From Owenia fusiformis (taxonomy: Eukaryota > Annelida > Polychaeta > Sabellida > Oweniidae), in the NCBI GenBank assembly GCA_903813345.2, contig CAIIXF020000009.1:24269759-24333758 (forward strand): a stretch of 64,000 nucleotides of DNA, written 5' to 3'. Below are positions 57,101-64,000 of this stretch, in pieces. The translations under genes and the position numbers were made by a program. Position 1 is the stretch's first letter; every line of letters begins with the position of its first letter. The notes beneath the pieces were generated by a model. The model was not told where the DNA came from. It searched no databases and saw only the letters and a program-made list of their open reading frames with translations.

Positions 57101-57762
57101 TCCGACAGTAGTTCAATAAGTTTTGATGCAGATAGTGTGAGATACTCATCACCTTGGCAGACATCAGGGAAATGTTTTAGAGTGAACTGCTTAGATTTGT
57201 TCTGTAGGTCAATACAAGCGTGAGCTTCGGCAAAACAGTGAATCCCCAAACAGTTACTTTCATCCATGTTCCTTTCCATAAACTGGCAGCATGCGTCACG
57301 TACAGGGAGAATTTCCAGTAAGTTTGATGCAGATAACAGCGACTGTACATTGGATTTTGTGATTAATACTTCTGATGTGTAGGCATATTCTATGAGTAGA
57401 TTCATCATGTCTGCTTCAACTCCATTGATTGAAACTCTGTCTTTGCTGCTCTCAGATAAATTACCCGCAAACATGGCTTTAAAGTAAGGGGAGAATGACG
57501 ACAGGACAATTTTGTGACATTCAAAATCTTGGCCATCTGCACTTAGGATGATATCACAAAAGGAATGAGACAAACGTAGACTGTTCAGACCAGTTAATAC
57601 TTGAACAGAATGAGATGATTCTACAAAATGATAGTCACCATCTTCGGATTCATGCACAGAGCCATCAATAGATTCCATACTTTCGTGAGATTCAGTGTGA
57701 GCATTTTTTATTGTTATTTGGAAGTTGTGATAATGATTGACAGGATACAAATTGTTTGCCAT
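48036..57762 (-). CDS. BTB-BACK-Kelch protein, KLHL24/KLHL35-like, 7 coding exons, complete
   Basis: Proteins of this architecture are substrate adaptors of cullin-3 ubiquitin ligases: BTB binds CUL3 and the Kelch propeller binds the target. Exons 57762-56817, 56457-56311, 55820-55689, 52238-52062, 51636-51490, 49438-49273 and 48198-48036 join in phase to 1878 nt, or 625 aa. BTB is at about 59-165 (SHSFCDIIL, CHKIVLSSFSPYFKAMF), BACK about 170-280 (NCLGIHCFAEAH, NAVLNWYEHD, HVRLPL), then PRTRPRKASGYMEVIIAVGG, which matches the BACK-Kelch linker of KLHL24. Six Kelch blades follow with GG and Y/F-DP..W signatures (SVESFDPMTHHW, WRYDPCFDNW, LERYNPMTNSW, QCYDPRANIW, ERYNAKTDTW, ECYDEEKDAW). The ATG at 57762 is the first in its frame after an in-frame TGA. 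KLHL24/35/6 is the closest group I recognise; exact orthology is uncertain. Codons and splice sites are intact. Confidence 0.92.
48236..48340. mobile_element. CAGTAAAACYTGT-family MITE, 105 bp
   Basis: CAGTAAAACTTGTGTATATG to AGAGGTTTTACTG with TA flanks; inner phrase GTTCCTTACAGAGAGGTG. It lies in the last Kelch intron. Confidence 0.75.
48405..48547. repeat. hairpin repeat with about 50-bp arms
   Basis: Arms share GAGCAGGGCTACTAGTTTCA, AATACACCCC and GGTCTAGGCACAAA with their complements, separated by about 48 bases containing CGAACGACCGAAGGGAGTGA. It looks like a very small MITE in the last Kelch intron. Confidence 0.8.
49273..49438 (-). CDS. Kelch gene exon 6
   Basis: Follows TATGTTACAG and ends before GTATCT. 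It encodes GGWHASTENTNKVERYNAKT, PMNERRYRPGVAVI and VYVCGGEEGWD (blade 5). Confidence 0.94.
49527..51179. mobile_element. non-autonomous element with 39-bp inverted ends, 1.65 kb, in Kelch intron 5
   Basis: GGATAAGCAAAACGAGGGCG then AAGCCATGGACTGCGACTC at 49527-49565 is repeated as its complement at 51141-51179 with one mismatch. The interior shows several GACTGCGT words but no transposase-like ORF. It fills most of the 2.05 kb intron between exons 5 and 6. No target duplication was recognised. Confidence 0.65.
51490..51636 (-). CDS. Kelch gene exon 5
   Basis: Follows ATATGATTCAG and ends before GTATGT. It encodes GGAVLEDGDG, VQCYDPRANIWVEKSPM and CALNGYIYVI (blade 4). Confidence 0.94.
51677..51844. 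mobile_element. CAGTAAAACCTG-family MITE, diverged
   Basis: CAGTGAAACATGTAAAGTGG to GACAGGTTTTACTT with repeated inner GTGGAACAC phrases. It lies in Kelch intron 4. Confidence 0.65.
52062..52238 (-). CDS. Kelch gene exon 4
   Basis: Follows ACAATTTCAG and ends before GTAATT. It encodes GLSMLDGYIYAVGGWEG and LERYNPMTNSWSFVPPMR (blade 3) up to LYITG. Confidence 0.94.
52301..52465. repeat. dispersed repeat AGACTAGATGCGAGTAGAAA, copy 1
   Basis: Matches 58379-58530 over about 160 bp, from AGACTAGATGCGAGTAGAAA through ATATTCAAAATTCAGT to the TTTTGAAAATGTGACTT region. Both copies have the same orientation. Confidence 0.75.
52580..52628. repeat. 13-bp inverted repeat (AGCGGGCTATATC)
   Basis: AGCGGGCTATATC at 52580-52592 pairs with GATATAGCCCGCT at 52616-52628. 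It lies within a Kelch-intron repeat. Confidence 0.7.
52731..52842. repeat. 29-bp perfect inverted repeat containing TGACGTGA
   Basis: GTTATGTCACTATGACGTGA then AATATGCCT at 52731-52759 pairs exactly with 52814-52842 around a 54-base loop. It may be the end of a small MITE; the arms each contain a half-CRE-like TGACGTGA. Confidence 0.8.
53093..53266. mobile_element. small MITE with CAGGCCTGTRGCC ends
   Basis: CAGGCCTGTGGCCAG at the left and the complement of CAGGCCTGTAGCCTAG at the right bound 174 bp rich in GGGGGGTTCACTT and TGGCCAAAA. Degraded relatives lie at 20411 and 24295. Confidence 0.6.
53587..55256 (+). mobile_element. tandem-repeat-core element (pearl/Helitron-like), about 1.67 kb
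   Basis: The left arm is ACAAGGCATTAACATGACAA then TGTCACCACC. The core, about 53640-55120, has about ten units of roughly 130 bp containing GAAGGTCATTGAAGGTCAAA, CAGATTTGAATTTCTGAGAA and GTCAATTTGAAGCAAG. The right arm is CCAACCGCCG, ACGGAGACCATAACAATATG and the hairpin TGTCACCACTTTTGGTGGTG plus ACATA. Left arm, tandem core and a hairpin-bearing right arm is the layout of bivalve pearl-type non-autonomous elements, thought to be Helitron-related. That family name is inference from architecture. It lies in Kelch intron 3. Confidence 0.75.
55257..55650 (+). mobile_element. second tandem-core element, directly head to tail with the first
   Basis: Starts ACAAGGCATAACATGGC immediately after the GACATA end of the first element and ends with the same hairpin (CACCACTTTTTGGTGGTGAC, then ATA). 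The core has only about two units. The right arm has an added (ACAATAATA)n stretch. Confidence 0.75.
55689..55820 (-). CDS. Kelch gene exon 3
   Basis: Follows TGTATTTCAG and ends before GTGAGA. It encodes NNQLYMAGGEFPDG and MWRYDPCFDNWLEMASL (blade 2). Copies of its first bases are scattered through the upstream intron. Confidence 0.92.
   Translation of the reverse strand, partial: VIISCIWQGESFLMDQRVRACGVMIPVLITGWKWLPLMSQDLS
55825..56040 (-). repeat. decayed tandem copies of the Kelch exon 3 splice acceptor region
   Basis: The exon-start sequence (minus strand: TGTATTTCAG, then GTAATAATCAGCTGTATATG) recurs upstream as variants near 55870-55893, 55895-55925 and 55943-55975. One variant keeps a perfect acceptor (TTTATTTCAG followed by GTAACAACAGGCTG) at 55963-55965. 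Use of that acceptor would give NNRL and then a stop. Confidence 0.6.
56080..56195. mobile_element. fragment of the CAGTAAAACCTG family
   Basis: GAGGTGTTCCACTTTCAGAGG and GTGTTCCACTTATGGAGG match the inner phrases of the copies at 51677 and 36745; terminal motifs are lost apart from a TAAGTTTTAC remnant. Confidence 0.45.
56311..56457 (-). CDS. Kelch gene exon 2
   Basis: Follows TTGTACCTAG and ends before GTAGGG. It encodes YMEVIIAVGG and SVESFDPMTHHWKTMACLPF (Kelch blade 1). Confidence 0.93.
56817..57762 (-). CDS. Kelch gene first coding exon (BTB and BACK)
   Basis: Residues 1-315 plus one base, ending before GTAAAT. An acceptor-like TATTTTCAG at 57963-57971 suggests that the exon begins at 57962 with 200 nt of 5' UTR and that at least one upstream non-coding exon exists. 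Confidence 0.93.
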
Positions 57763-57962
57763 GCTGTTTTTTCTGTAATTTCATTCGTGCACGGATGGTC
57801 CTTTGAAATTCAGAATATGCTGTATCGAGCCGATGACTAGACTTCCGTATTAAACATCGAAGATCATCTTCAAACTCAGGGTTCAGCATAATTTTTTCCG
57901 AATCCCCTGCATTGTAACATGGGCTTTCAACTAGATCATTTGGCTCTTCTATAATTCTCTCT
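57692..57962 (-). CDS. overlapping upstream ORF in the Kelch 5' exon
   Basis: From the putative acceptor at 57962 one frame stays open for 90 codons, across an ATG at 57889, and stops at 57692-57694. That is 71 nt past the Kelch ATG, in a different frame. The peptide (NPEFEDDLRCLIRKSSHRLD, then TAYSEFQRTIRARMKLQKK) is charged and helix-like and reads more like protein than random AT-rich DNA. It may be a translated regulatory uORF, the end of an alternative protein, or chance. No family was recognised. Confidence 0.35.
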
Positions 57963-58283
57963 CTGAAAATATATAATGGATTATATTTTAAAATAGTTCT
58001 ATGTACAGCTGTTTATGGTATATCCCCTGAAAAAATCAAAAAACCTTACAAATGTAGTACTATAAGTTACTCAATGATTCAAGTGAAATACAGAGAATAT
58101 TATGCCTGGGAAGTGATGCGCTAGCTGAGTGAAATACAGACTTTCAAGGGAAGAATATTTTCTGTATTTCATGAGAAATTATTAAATAACGTTTTTATTC
58201 CATGATTATCCAGATAAAACTCCCCTAAAATCAAGTCCATTTCCTTGGCTTGACCAGAGAAACAGATCAACCCTCTCACTTGA
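57963..58283 (-). other. upstream flank or 5' intron of the Kelch gene
   Basis: No further coding exon was found upstream. The promoter of the Kelch gene was not located. Confidence 0.3.
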
Positions 58284-58370
58284 TTTTGATGCTTCTCTAC
58301 CATGTTATTTTTCAAAAAGTGAACATGGCATGGCTGAAACTCCCTAAATTACAAAAGGCTACAGGTTTAT
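58284..58370. repeat. dispersed repeat core CCATGTTATTTTTC / CCCTAAATTACAAAAGGC
   Basis: Closely matches the centre of the MITE at 33195-33567 and joins directly to the AGACTAGATGCGAG repeat that follows. Confidence 0.6.
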
Positions 58371-58378
58371 TGCAAAAG

Positions 58379-58535
58379 ACTAGATGCGAGTAGAAATAAT
58401 CTTGATTTTCGTCATTAAATATTCAAAATTCAGTGATCAAAGTGATGTTATATTTGAAATCTACATGTAAAAAAGTACATCTAGAAAAACGCTTTTTCGA
58501 AAATTTAATTTTTTTGAACATGTGACTTAGGGGCA
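58379..58535. repeat. dispersed repeat AGACTAGATGCGAGTAGAAA, copy 2
   Basis: Second copy of the repeat at 52301-52465, with a few indels. Confidence 0.75.
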
Positions 58536-58679
58536 TATTTTACAAGGCCTAAATAAAGATCAAGATTGAACATGATGATTTAGGCTTGACTGGGCCTAGT
58601 CTACTGTATATAGCCCCAATATAGCCTAGTAGTTCAACGTCGTTAAACTCAATAACGGCTTTCTTTACTATATTAGGAA

Positions 58680-58925
58680 TTATCTTGCATAGGCGTAGCA
58701 CCCGGTACGCTGGGTATGCACAGGCGTACCAGATGGTTGCAATTTCGCTCCAAATACAACCAAATTTCAAAATTTTCCTGGGGGAGAACACCCCAGACCC
58801 CTCTAAACGCTCGTTTTTTGCTTCGCTCAACTATTGTTCCTGCAGTGGCGTACTACTTACAAATAAAGAACTACGCCCATGTCGTGGCCGTAAGACATGT
58901 CAGATAAGAAACGAGGCCCCAGGCT
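58680..58925. repeat. fragment of a transposon-like repeat (CCTGGGGGAGAACACCCCAG)
   Basis: The segment with GGCGTACCAGATGGTTGCAA and CCTGGGGGAGAACACCCCAG resembles, in inverted form, the flank at 60758-60800 (GGGGGTCTGGGGGCATGCTC). Short ORFs on both strands here show no known domain. Confidence 0.4.
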
Positions 58926-59925
58926 AGATCTAATGTTGTTGGACTACAAAAAAAAGTCTACTGTGTCAGAGAATGATATAGACGGTGAACACCGCCTCTA
59001 ATGCGTTGGATTGTCGTAAGGACTTGCATGGCCAACACGATCCTCAGAGACCCAGAGGGTGCATGAATGCACCTAAGAATGATACTGATATGCTAGATTT
59101 TTTCTTGGGAAAATATTTTTTTGAAATTAATTCATGACCTCTGACTGAGCATTGGTAGATCAATATACTTGTGAAATTGTATCATGATATCATATATAAA
59201 AATGTAGTGTTGTAAAAATGTGATTTTAGTTCATACCAAGTGTATACTCACGCTAGTCTATCACTTACAACTTACAAGTAAATATTTTGGAAACACAAAA
59301 CTTGAAACTGCTGCTCGATTACGCCATGGTTGCTGTATAGAATTTTGAAATTATTTGACGTTGTCGTGCAATATATCATAAAACAAAGGTACTTTGATTG
59401 TGCGAATGTAATAAAATGGGAGAATTATATCGGATATGTCTATAAATACCTCAAAGGCATAATAATATTACCATATTATAAGGTTTCACATCATTAATTA
59501 ATTCCGTCAAAAGGTGGCGCCACTTAAGAAATAGCGCATTTTCAAACATGAGGGGGTTCTGTGGGTCTCCGTTTTGGGTAAGTATTTTGTATATATAATA
59601 CATTTATTATTTACTCAACGGTGATTATACTTACACATGAATATATGACACTTATTTTTATCATACGCAATTTGTAATCGGACTGTATACTGTGTATAGG
59701 TGACAAGAACTCTGTAATTTTTCAGATTATATAAGAATCAGAATGGACAATGAGATAAAGTTACAATACATCAGTCCTTGACCTGTAGTAACAAACCATT
59801 CTGTTTCTATTGTTAGACCTAGTAGACTATGGGGGAAATGTATTATCTCTATGCTTTCTGGAGGTACAGCAGCAGCATAAACAGGATTTTGAGAACAGGT
59901 ACGCGAGGCCGAAGGCCGAGCAAAA

Positions 59926-60758
59926 CTACTATTTTTTTCAAGGCCTGTCTGCGTCGCTAACATGCTAAATATAAGAGTTAGCTGACGTTTGGGAGTCTGA
60001 CTTACCTTCTAAAGGTTAGAACCCGAATCTTAATGAAACTATATCACCTTTGTTGCGTCGATGATGATGCATAAACATAGCATTTGATAGAAATTAGCGT
60101 AAATGCTTTTCCGACTTTTTCATTTTTCATCAATGTTGACTTCCGGGAAGGCGTTGTAGTTATCACGAAATAACGCATTGACCCTTGAACTTTACTTTGC
60201 TGACGTGTCAACCAAGCATGTCTGGTGTGAAAATTAAAAGAATATTAAGCAATGTTCTACATCCGCCAAGCTAAGTGAAGTAGTCAATATTAAAAATTAC
60301 CAATTTCAAGTGAAGTACGCAACGAACGAAACTGCGTGATCTACACTCCCACTATTGGTCTGAATGAAATGCTACGTAGAAATATGAGCCGTCTGCTGTA
60401 TTAGTCGATTAATAGAGAAAGACCTGTTGGTGATGCTTTATAATTTAGACCAAAACATTGAAGAACAAACGAACCTGTAAATCGTGAAAACAACGAACAA
60501 ATATTCGGTTTTCACATATGTTCGGTAATTTTTCGTATTGAAACTTCCGGAACTTACAAGGAAATCATTCATTTTCTCGATCCATGATTTACCTCTTGGA
60601 TGTTGTGGCAAATGCTCCATGGTTGACGGAACAAAGGTGATATGGTTTCATTAAGATTCGGGTTCTAACCTTTAGAAGGTAAGTCAGACTCCCAAACGTC
60701 AGCTAACTCTTATATTTAGCATGTTAGCGACGCAGACAGGCCTTGAAAAAAATAGTAG
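59926..60758. mobile_element. inverted-repeat element with about 130-bp arms, 833 bp
   Basis: CTACTATTTTTTTCAAGGCC at the left and its complement at 60739-60758 bound arms that share GTCTGCGTCGCTAACATGCT and GGTTAGAACCCGAATCTTAA. No coding sequence. It appears to be inserted in an older repeat, because GAGGCCGAAGGCCGAGCAAA on the left and GGGGGTCTGGGGGCATGCTC on the right read as one disrupted unit. Confidence 0.75.
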
Positions 60759-61099
60759 GGGGTCTGGGGGCATGCTCCCCAGAAATTTTGATTTTAGAAC
60801 TGATATAGATGTGATGTGTTCTGTGCGATATCAGACTGTGTCTTGAAGAGAAGTAGTCCAAGAAAGATCATGAACCAAAAAATATTTTGCTTTACTTTTT
60901 TATTTTTTACAACAATTCTTTTTTGCTCCATCAATTAGCAATCGCAACTGCGTAACCTCGCGTATGCCTTGTTACAGGCCTGTACAGATGTATCTGTAGC
61001 TGTATCGTCCTTGTTATAAATCTGACAATAGATGTTGACCCTAAAACTCTGACAGACTTACACATCAGAGAGGTGTCCCATCTTAAGGTGCTGAGACTA

Positions 61100-61342
61100 T
61101 GTAACGACCCTTGATAGCATTAGTAGCTACTACAGTCCAGCGTTGTGTAGTACCCCAGCTGTAGTGGCTTAAGCCTTTATAGCTCAGTCGGTAGAGCATC
61201 AGACTTCAGATCCAAGGGTCCTAGGTTCGATTCTCACATGGGGCATTGAATAAGCACACTTCTTTCAATTTCTTTATCTGGCTTGTTACACTATGCTCGT
61301 TAGTTAATTAGTTATTCCCCTGGGGCACCCTCGGGTCTAACA
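61100..61342 (+). repeat. 5' LTR of the miniature retroelement
   Basis: 243 bp, TG..CA. It contains the near-palindrome TAGTAGCTACTACAG and the tRNA-like block 61173-61245. It differs from the 3' LTR by a 3-base indel (CATTAGTAG versus CAAGTAG) and two substitutions in the shared part. Confidence 0.75.
61173..61245 (+). other. tRNA-like sequence with intact A box and B box, inside the LTR
   Basis: 73 bp with tRNA order: A box TAGCTCAGTCGG (61180-61191), D stem GCTC/GAGC, anticodon-arm position reading TCAGA-CTTCAGA-TCCAA, and B box GGTTCGATTCT (61224-61234). It resembles tRNA-Lys or tRNA-Arg in the D arm. The acceptor stem (GCCTTTA against ATGGGGC) has two mismatches and two G-T pairs, and the anticodon stem does not close, so it is not a working tRNA gene. 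The promoter boxes are nevertheless near consensus. Confidence 0.7.
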
Positions 61343-61343
61343 T

Positions 61344-61361
61344 TGGTGTCAGAAGTGGGAT
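61344..61361 (+). other. primer binding site, tRNA-Leu type
   Basis: TGGTGTCAGAAGTGGGAT. The reverse complement ends CTGACACCA, the 3' end of a tRNA-Leu with CCA added. It is placed one base after the LTR, as in LTR retrotransposons. Confidence 0.75.
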
Positions 61362-61463
61362 CAGAGCATTGGTTGTATCCTTTGCGCCCTTGTGTATATG
61401 GTAGTCACTGCTAGGGAAGCAGGGCTGACCACGAGGGCGTGGTCTTTTCAAAGGGGGAGATGG

Positions 61464-61590
61464 TGTAACGACCCTTGATAGCAAGTAGCTACTACAGTCC
61501 AGCGTTGTGTAGTACCCCAGCTGTAGTGGCTTAAGCCTTTATAGCTCAGTCGGTAGAGCAACAGACTTCGGATCCAAGGGTCCTAGGTTC
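61464..61590 (+). repeat. 3' LTR, truncated
   Basis: Matches the first half of the 5' LTR and stops inside the B box, where GGTTC is followed by unrelated sequence. The tRNA-like block differs at the anticodon position (TCG instead of TCA). Confidence 0.7.
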
Positions 61591-61898
61591 AACTAGTTGA
61601 ATGCCCATGGTAATATGATTCGGCCTTTATTTTTCAAGCAGAATAAGTATAATATTAGCAGTTTACTTTTTGACAATTTGAACCAGTTATTCAAAAATCT
61701 TGTAGAAAAGTTTAGCATATCCCCAAGTTGAGAGAACTAGAATTCTGGACATCATTCATTTCTGTAACAATCGTAAATCTTATTCAAAAGTAATCCTATA
61801 TTAAGTTGATGGTTGTGAAGAGGTTAGCACTTCGCAATTTGTGACATTACCCAAAAATTGGGACTAGGAATAATGTGGAGACGGTTTGTTAATCAATG

Positions 61899-62071
61899 CA
61901 GGGGTTTCATTAGCAGCAGGCAACAGGCAATTTTCATCAGTTGTTTTCACAAAATCGCCTGTTGATTTTTTATGGATTTTTAAACTTTCCCATGTTAAAT
62001 TTATGATTTCCATTAATTTTGCCTGTTGTTTTCATTTAAAGCCTGTTGTGGGAATTCTAGTGAAACCCCTG
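61899..62071. mobile_element. CAGGGGTTTCAY-end MITE, second copy, 173 bp
   Basis: The ends CAGGGGTTTCATTAGCAGCA and complement of CAGGGGTTTCACTAG, flanked by CAATG on both sides (5-bp duplication). In reverse orientation it aligns along its length with 6445-6625 (shared GCAGGCAACAGG, CAAATCGCCTGTTG-type and AATTTTGC phrases). Confidence 0.75.
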
Positions 62072-62205
62072 CAATGAAGGTGAGAAATAAATATAACAGG
62101 GACTAGGATTTTCTTAAGTGGGGTTGGGGGGTACTACTACATCTAAAAACAATCTCTATAATCAAAGTTTGATTCATCTTTCGCAGTACAAAACATATTT
62201 CCACC

Positions 62206-62867
62206 AAAGGTCCATGTGCAGTATGGCAAGTGATTTTAGACGGTCATATCTTTCACCATGAGTACTTTCTTGCCATAAATACAGTGGTCTTTACTGAACA
62301 ATATGTCTTCTTTCAAGTGAAGTCCCCATCATAGTAAAATATCAATTCAACTCTCCGAAAAAATTACGGTTTAGGACCCCACCTTGGCACTTTTTTGAAA
62401 ATGTAAAGCTTATTTTCTAAAAAGAGGATCTTGTTTTTCTCAATTTAAACATAGTGAAAGTTTCCTGAAACTTCCTGAAAAGGGGATAGGTATTAAAATG
62501 CGTTAAAGTTGAAAAATGTATTTCCCATGTTATTTTCCCATAGGGAAAATCCATGCTATCCATTGTTTTCAGCATAATTTTGGTCATTGAAAATTGATAT
62601 CTTCAAAACTAGACTTTCAATACCATTCTACTTTTTAAGAAGTTTTAGACCCCTTGTTGAATAATTTTTTCATGTAATAAAAATCAGAAAAAGAAGATCC
62701 TCTTTTGAGTTAATAGGTTCAACATTTTGAAAATATTGTTGACAGGGGGTCCCTATTCATAATTTTTCGGATTGTTTGATTGATATTGGTTTTATAAAAA
62801 CCACTGTATTTATGCCCAGAAAGATATGATTATCTAAAATCAATTGTCATACTGCACATGGACCTTT
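62206..62867. mobile_element. fold-back element with AAAGGTCCATGTGCAGTATG ends
   Basis: The inverted ends (AAAGGTCCATGTGCAGTATG and complement) and arms of about 100 bp with shared ACCACTGTATTTATG-type phrases surround a centre (CCCATGTTATTTTCCCAT, ATCCATGCTATCCATTG) like that of 472-1037. No coding sequence. Confidence 0.7.
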
Positions 62868-64000
62868 CCTCAGAGACATGAATGAAATGCTGGAGAAAAA
62901 TAACTATAAAGAATTAGCTCAAAGGGGGGGGGGAAGAGTAACAGTTATTTCTAACTCAGAATAAATAAAGGCTCTTTTCATAAGAACTCAAACTATTAGT
63001 GCTGGAAAGGTTTACCTACTTGCAGTATATCTACTGCATAAGTGATGTTGGGAAATATTGGATACTCATGGTGACTAAGCAATTTACATATACCAGCATT
63101 GCACTGTGATTTTCAGTTTAATTTGATGCTCTGTTCCATTACATTCTCGAATAAAGTTTGAAATCTCAATGACATAGAACAATAAGATGTTCACAGTGAC
63201 TGTAACTTTATATTTTTAGTCAATCTGACATTTTACGAAGGATGACACTCATTCATCGTTTACTTAATTCTTTGTTATAGTTTAAAAAAGTCCATAAAAG
63301 AACAAAGCATCATCCTTCTTCAAAGGACTTCATTTATCCTTGTGAAGTGAAGGAAAGAAGTGAAATATCCTTGGACCTGAAGGATGTAAAATATGGTTTT
63401 ATTTAAATTCTCAAAGTATTTACTTAGATATGACATGTTGACATACATGAAGAAAATATCAAAATAACAACATCCTTCAACATTGAAACCTTTAATTTGA
63501 ACTAGGCTTAAAATAATAAAAACTCATGCAAAATACTACAGTACAATGATGCTCTTATAGTTTGAATATGTTGTCAACTGTTACTGAAAATTTATCAAAA
63601 TATATATATTCTACGCAACAACTATTGTATCGTTAATTGCATGAACATGAGATGTCAGTTATAGTTTTATGAATAGTCAAAGTGATGTTTAGAAAAGAAA
63701 GAAATTTACCAAATAAAAAATCATAAATGGAATTTAATTATTCATGAATTTAAGAAATGAATTTTTACTGTAATAGTTATATGGTCTGTCTTAGCCAACA
63801 ATGGCTATATGTAAAGAAGATGTGTGTGATTCAAATACACATTACTTGATTAAATAAAACAACAAACCGTGTATTACAACATACATGTACTGTTAAATTC
63901 CTACAATCATACACTATGAAATACCTTCATGAACCAAGATAGTATTACAACCTTGGGAGTAACAATTTTTAAGCAAGTGGTTAAACTATTAAACCGAGAA
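62868..64000. other. right edge of the window, no recognised gene
   Basis: AT-rich DNA with a poly-G tract near 62923-62932. A hairpin-like pair of AAGGATG/CATCCTT words lies around 63238-63480. No coding sequence was found. Confidence 0.4.

Larger units (their letters stand above)
61100..61590 (+). mobile_element. TRIM-like miniature LTR retroelement whose LTR carries a tRNA-like Pol III promoter
   Basis: The 5' LTR (61100-61342, 243 bp) starts TGTAACGACC and ends TCTAACA, giving TG..CA. One base later comes TGGTGTCAGAAGTGGGAT (61344-61361), which complements the 3' end of tRNA-Leu including CCA, the classical position and form of a minus-strand primer binding site. About 100 bp of non-coding DNA lead to CAAAGGGGGAGA, a polypurine tract, and TGG. 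The 3' LTR then restarts at TGTAACGACC (61464). It matches the 5' LTR nearly base for base for about 127 bp and breaks off after CCTAGGTTC (61590). No gag or pol fits in 121 bp, so the element depends on another for movement. Each LTR includes a tRNA-like block, complete in the 5' copy. Confidence 0.8.

Noticed and set aside
57760-57800. Programmed -1 frameshift at AAAAAAC joining the upstream ORF to the Kelch ORF
   Set aside because: The Kelch frame is +1, not -1, relative to the upstream ORF, and the As are not phased as a slippery heptamer in that frame.
59545-59590. A plus-strand first exon starting MRGFCGSPFW followed by GTAAGT
   Set aside because: Ten codons with a donor are too little evidence; no downstream exon was found before the window ends.
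61173-61245. A functional tRNA gene
   Set aside because: The acceptor and anticodon stems do not pair properly, and the block is part of a repeated LTR. It is annotated as tRNA-like only.

Overview
The window is animal nuclear DNA, most likely from a marine invertebrate (a lophotrochozoan such as a mollusc, by inference). It is AT-rich, its genes are split by GT-AG introns, and it is crowded with short inverted-repeat transposons and minisatellites. The proteins are recognisable orthologues of vertebrate proteins. No bacterial, organellar or CRISPR feature was seen.

Four genes could be rebuilt exon by exon with consistent splice phases. (1) MAD2L1 (spindle checkpoint Mad2), minus strand, 5252-10091, five exons, 203 aa, complete. 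(2) Synaptogyrin, minus strand, 17582-31629, four exons, 247 aa, complete; its third intron is 10 kb and its 3' UTR probably runs about 6.9 kb to a strong poly(A) signal at 10708. (3) ZNF598/Hel2, the ribosome-collision E3 ubiquitin ligase, plus strand, 31945-41579, six exons, 1326 aa, complete; it starts head to head with synaptogyrin, 315 bp apart, with a perfect CRE between them. (4) A BTB-BACK-Kelch protein of the KLHL24/35 type, minus strand, 48036-57762, seven coding exons, 625 aa, with an overlapping upstream ORF. A short candidate 3' exon of a fifth gene lies on the plus strand at 130-196.

Layout: 1-5250, a gene end, degenerate repeats and a TA-flanked MITE; 5252-10091, MAD2L1; 10092-10707, the MAD2 promoter side, with two CCAAT boxes and CHR-like sites; 10708-31629, the synaptogyrin unit, including a 2.1 kb array of a 19-bp repeat next to its last splice acceptor; 31630-41660, the shared promoter and ZNF598, whose introns hold several long inverted repeats; 41660-48035, intergenic DNA with a 5-bp-TSD fold-back element, a 152-bp tandem duplication and a mariner relic; 48036-57962, the Kelch gene, with about 2 kb of tandem-repeat-core elements in one intron; 57963-64000, a repeat-rich upstream region.

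The four genes belong to unrelated pathways (mitotic checkpoint, synaptic vesicle, ribosome quality control, cullin-3 adaptor), so the only functional coupling the sequence suggests is the shared synaptogyrin/ZNF598 promoter. The most unusual object is at 61100-61590: a miniature LTR retroelement (TRIM-like) with TG..CA LTR, an 18-nt tRNA-Leu-type primer binding site, a polypurine tract and no coding region, whose LTR contains a complete tRNA-like sequence with intact Pol III A and B boxes. All assignments come from reading the sequence; no database search was run.
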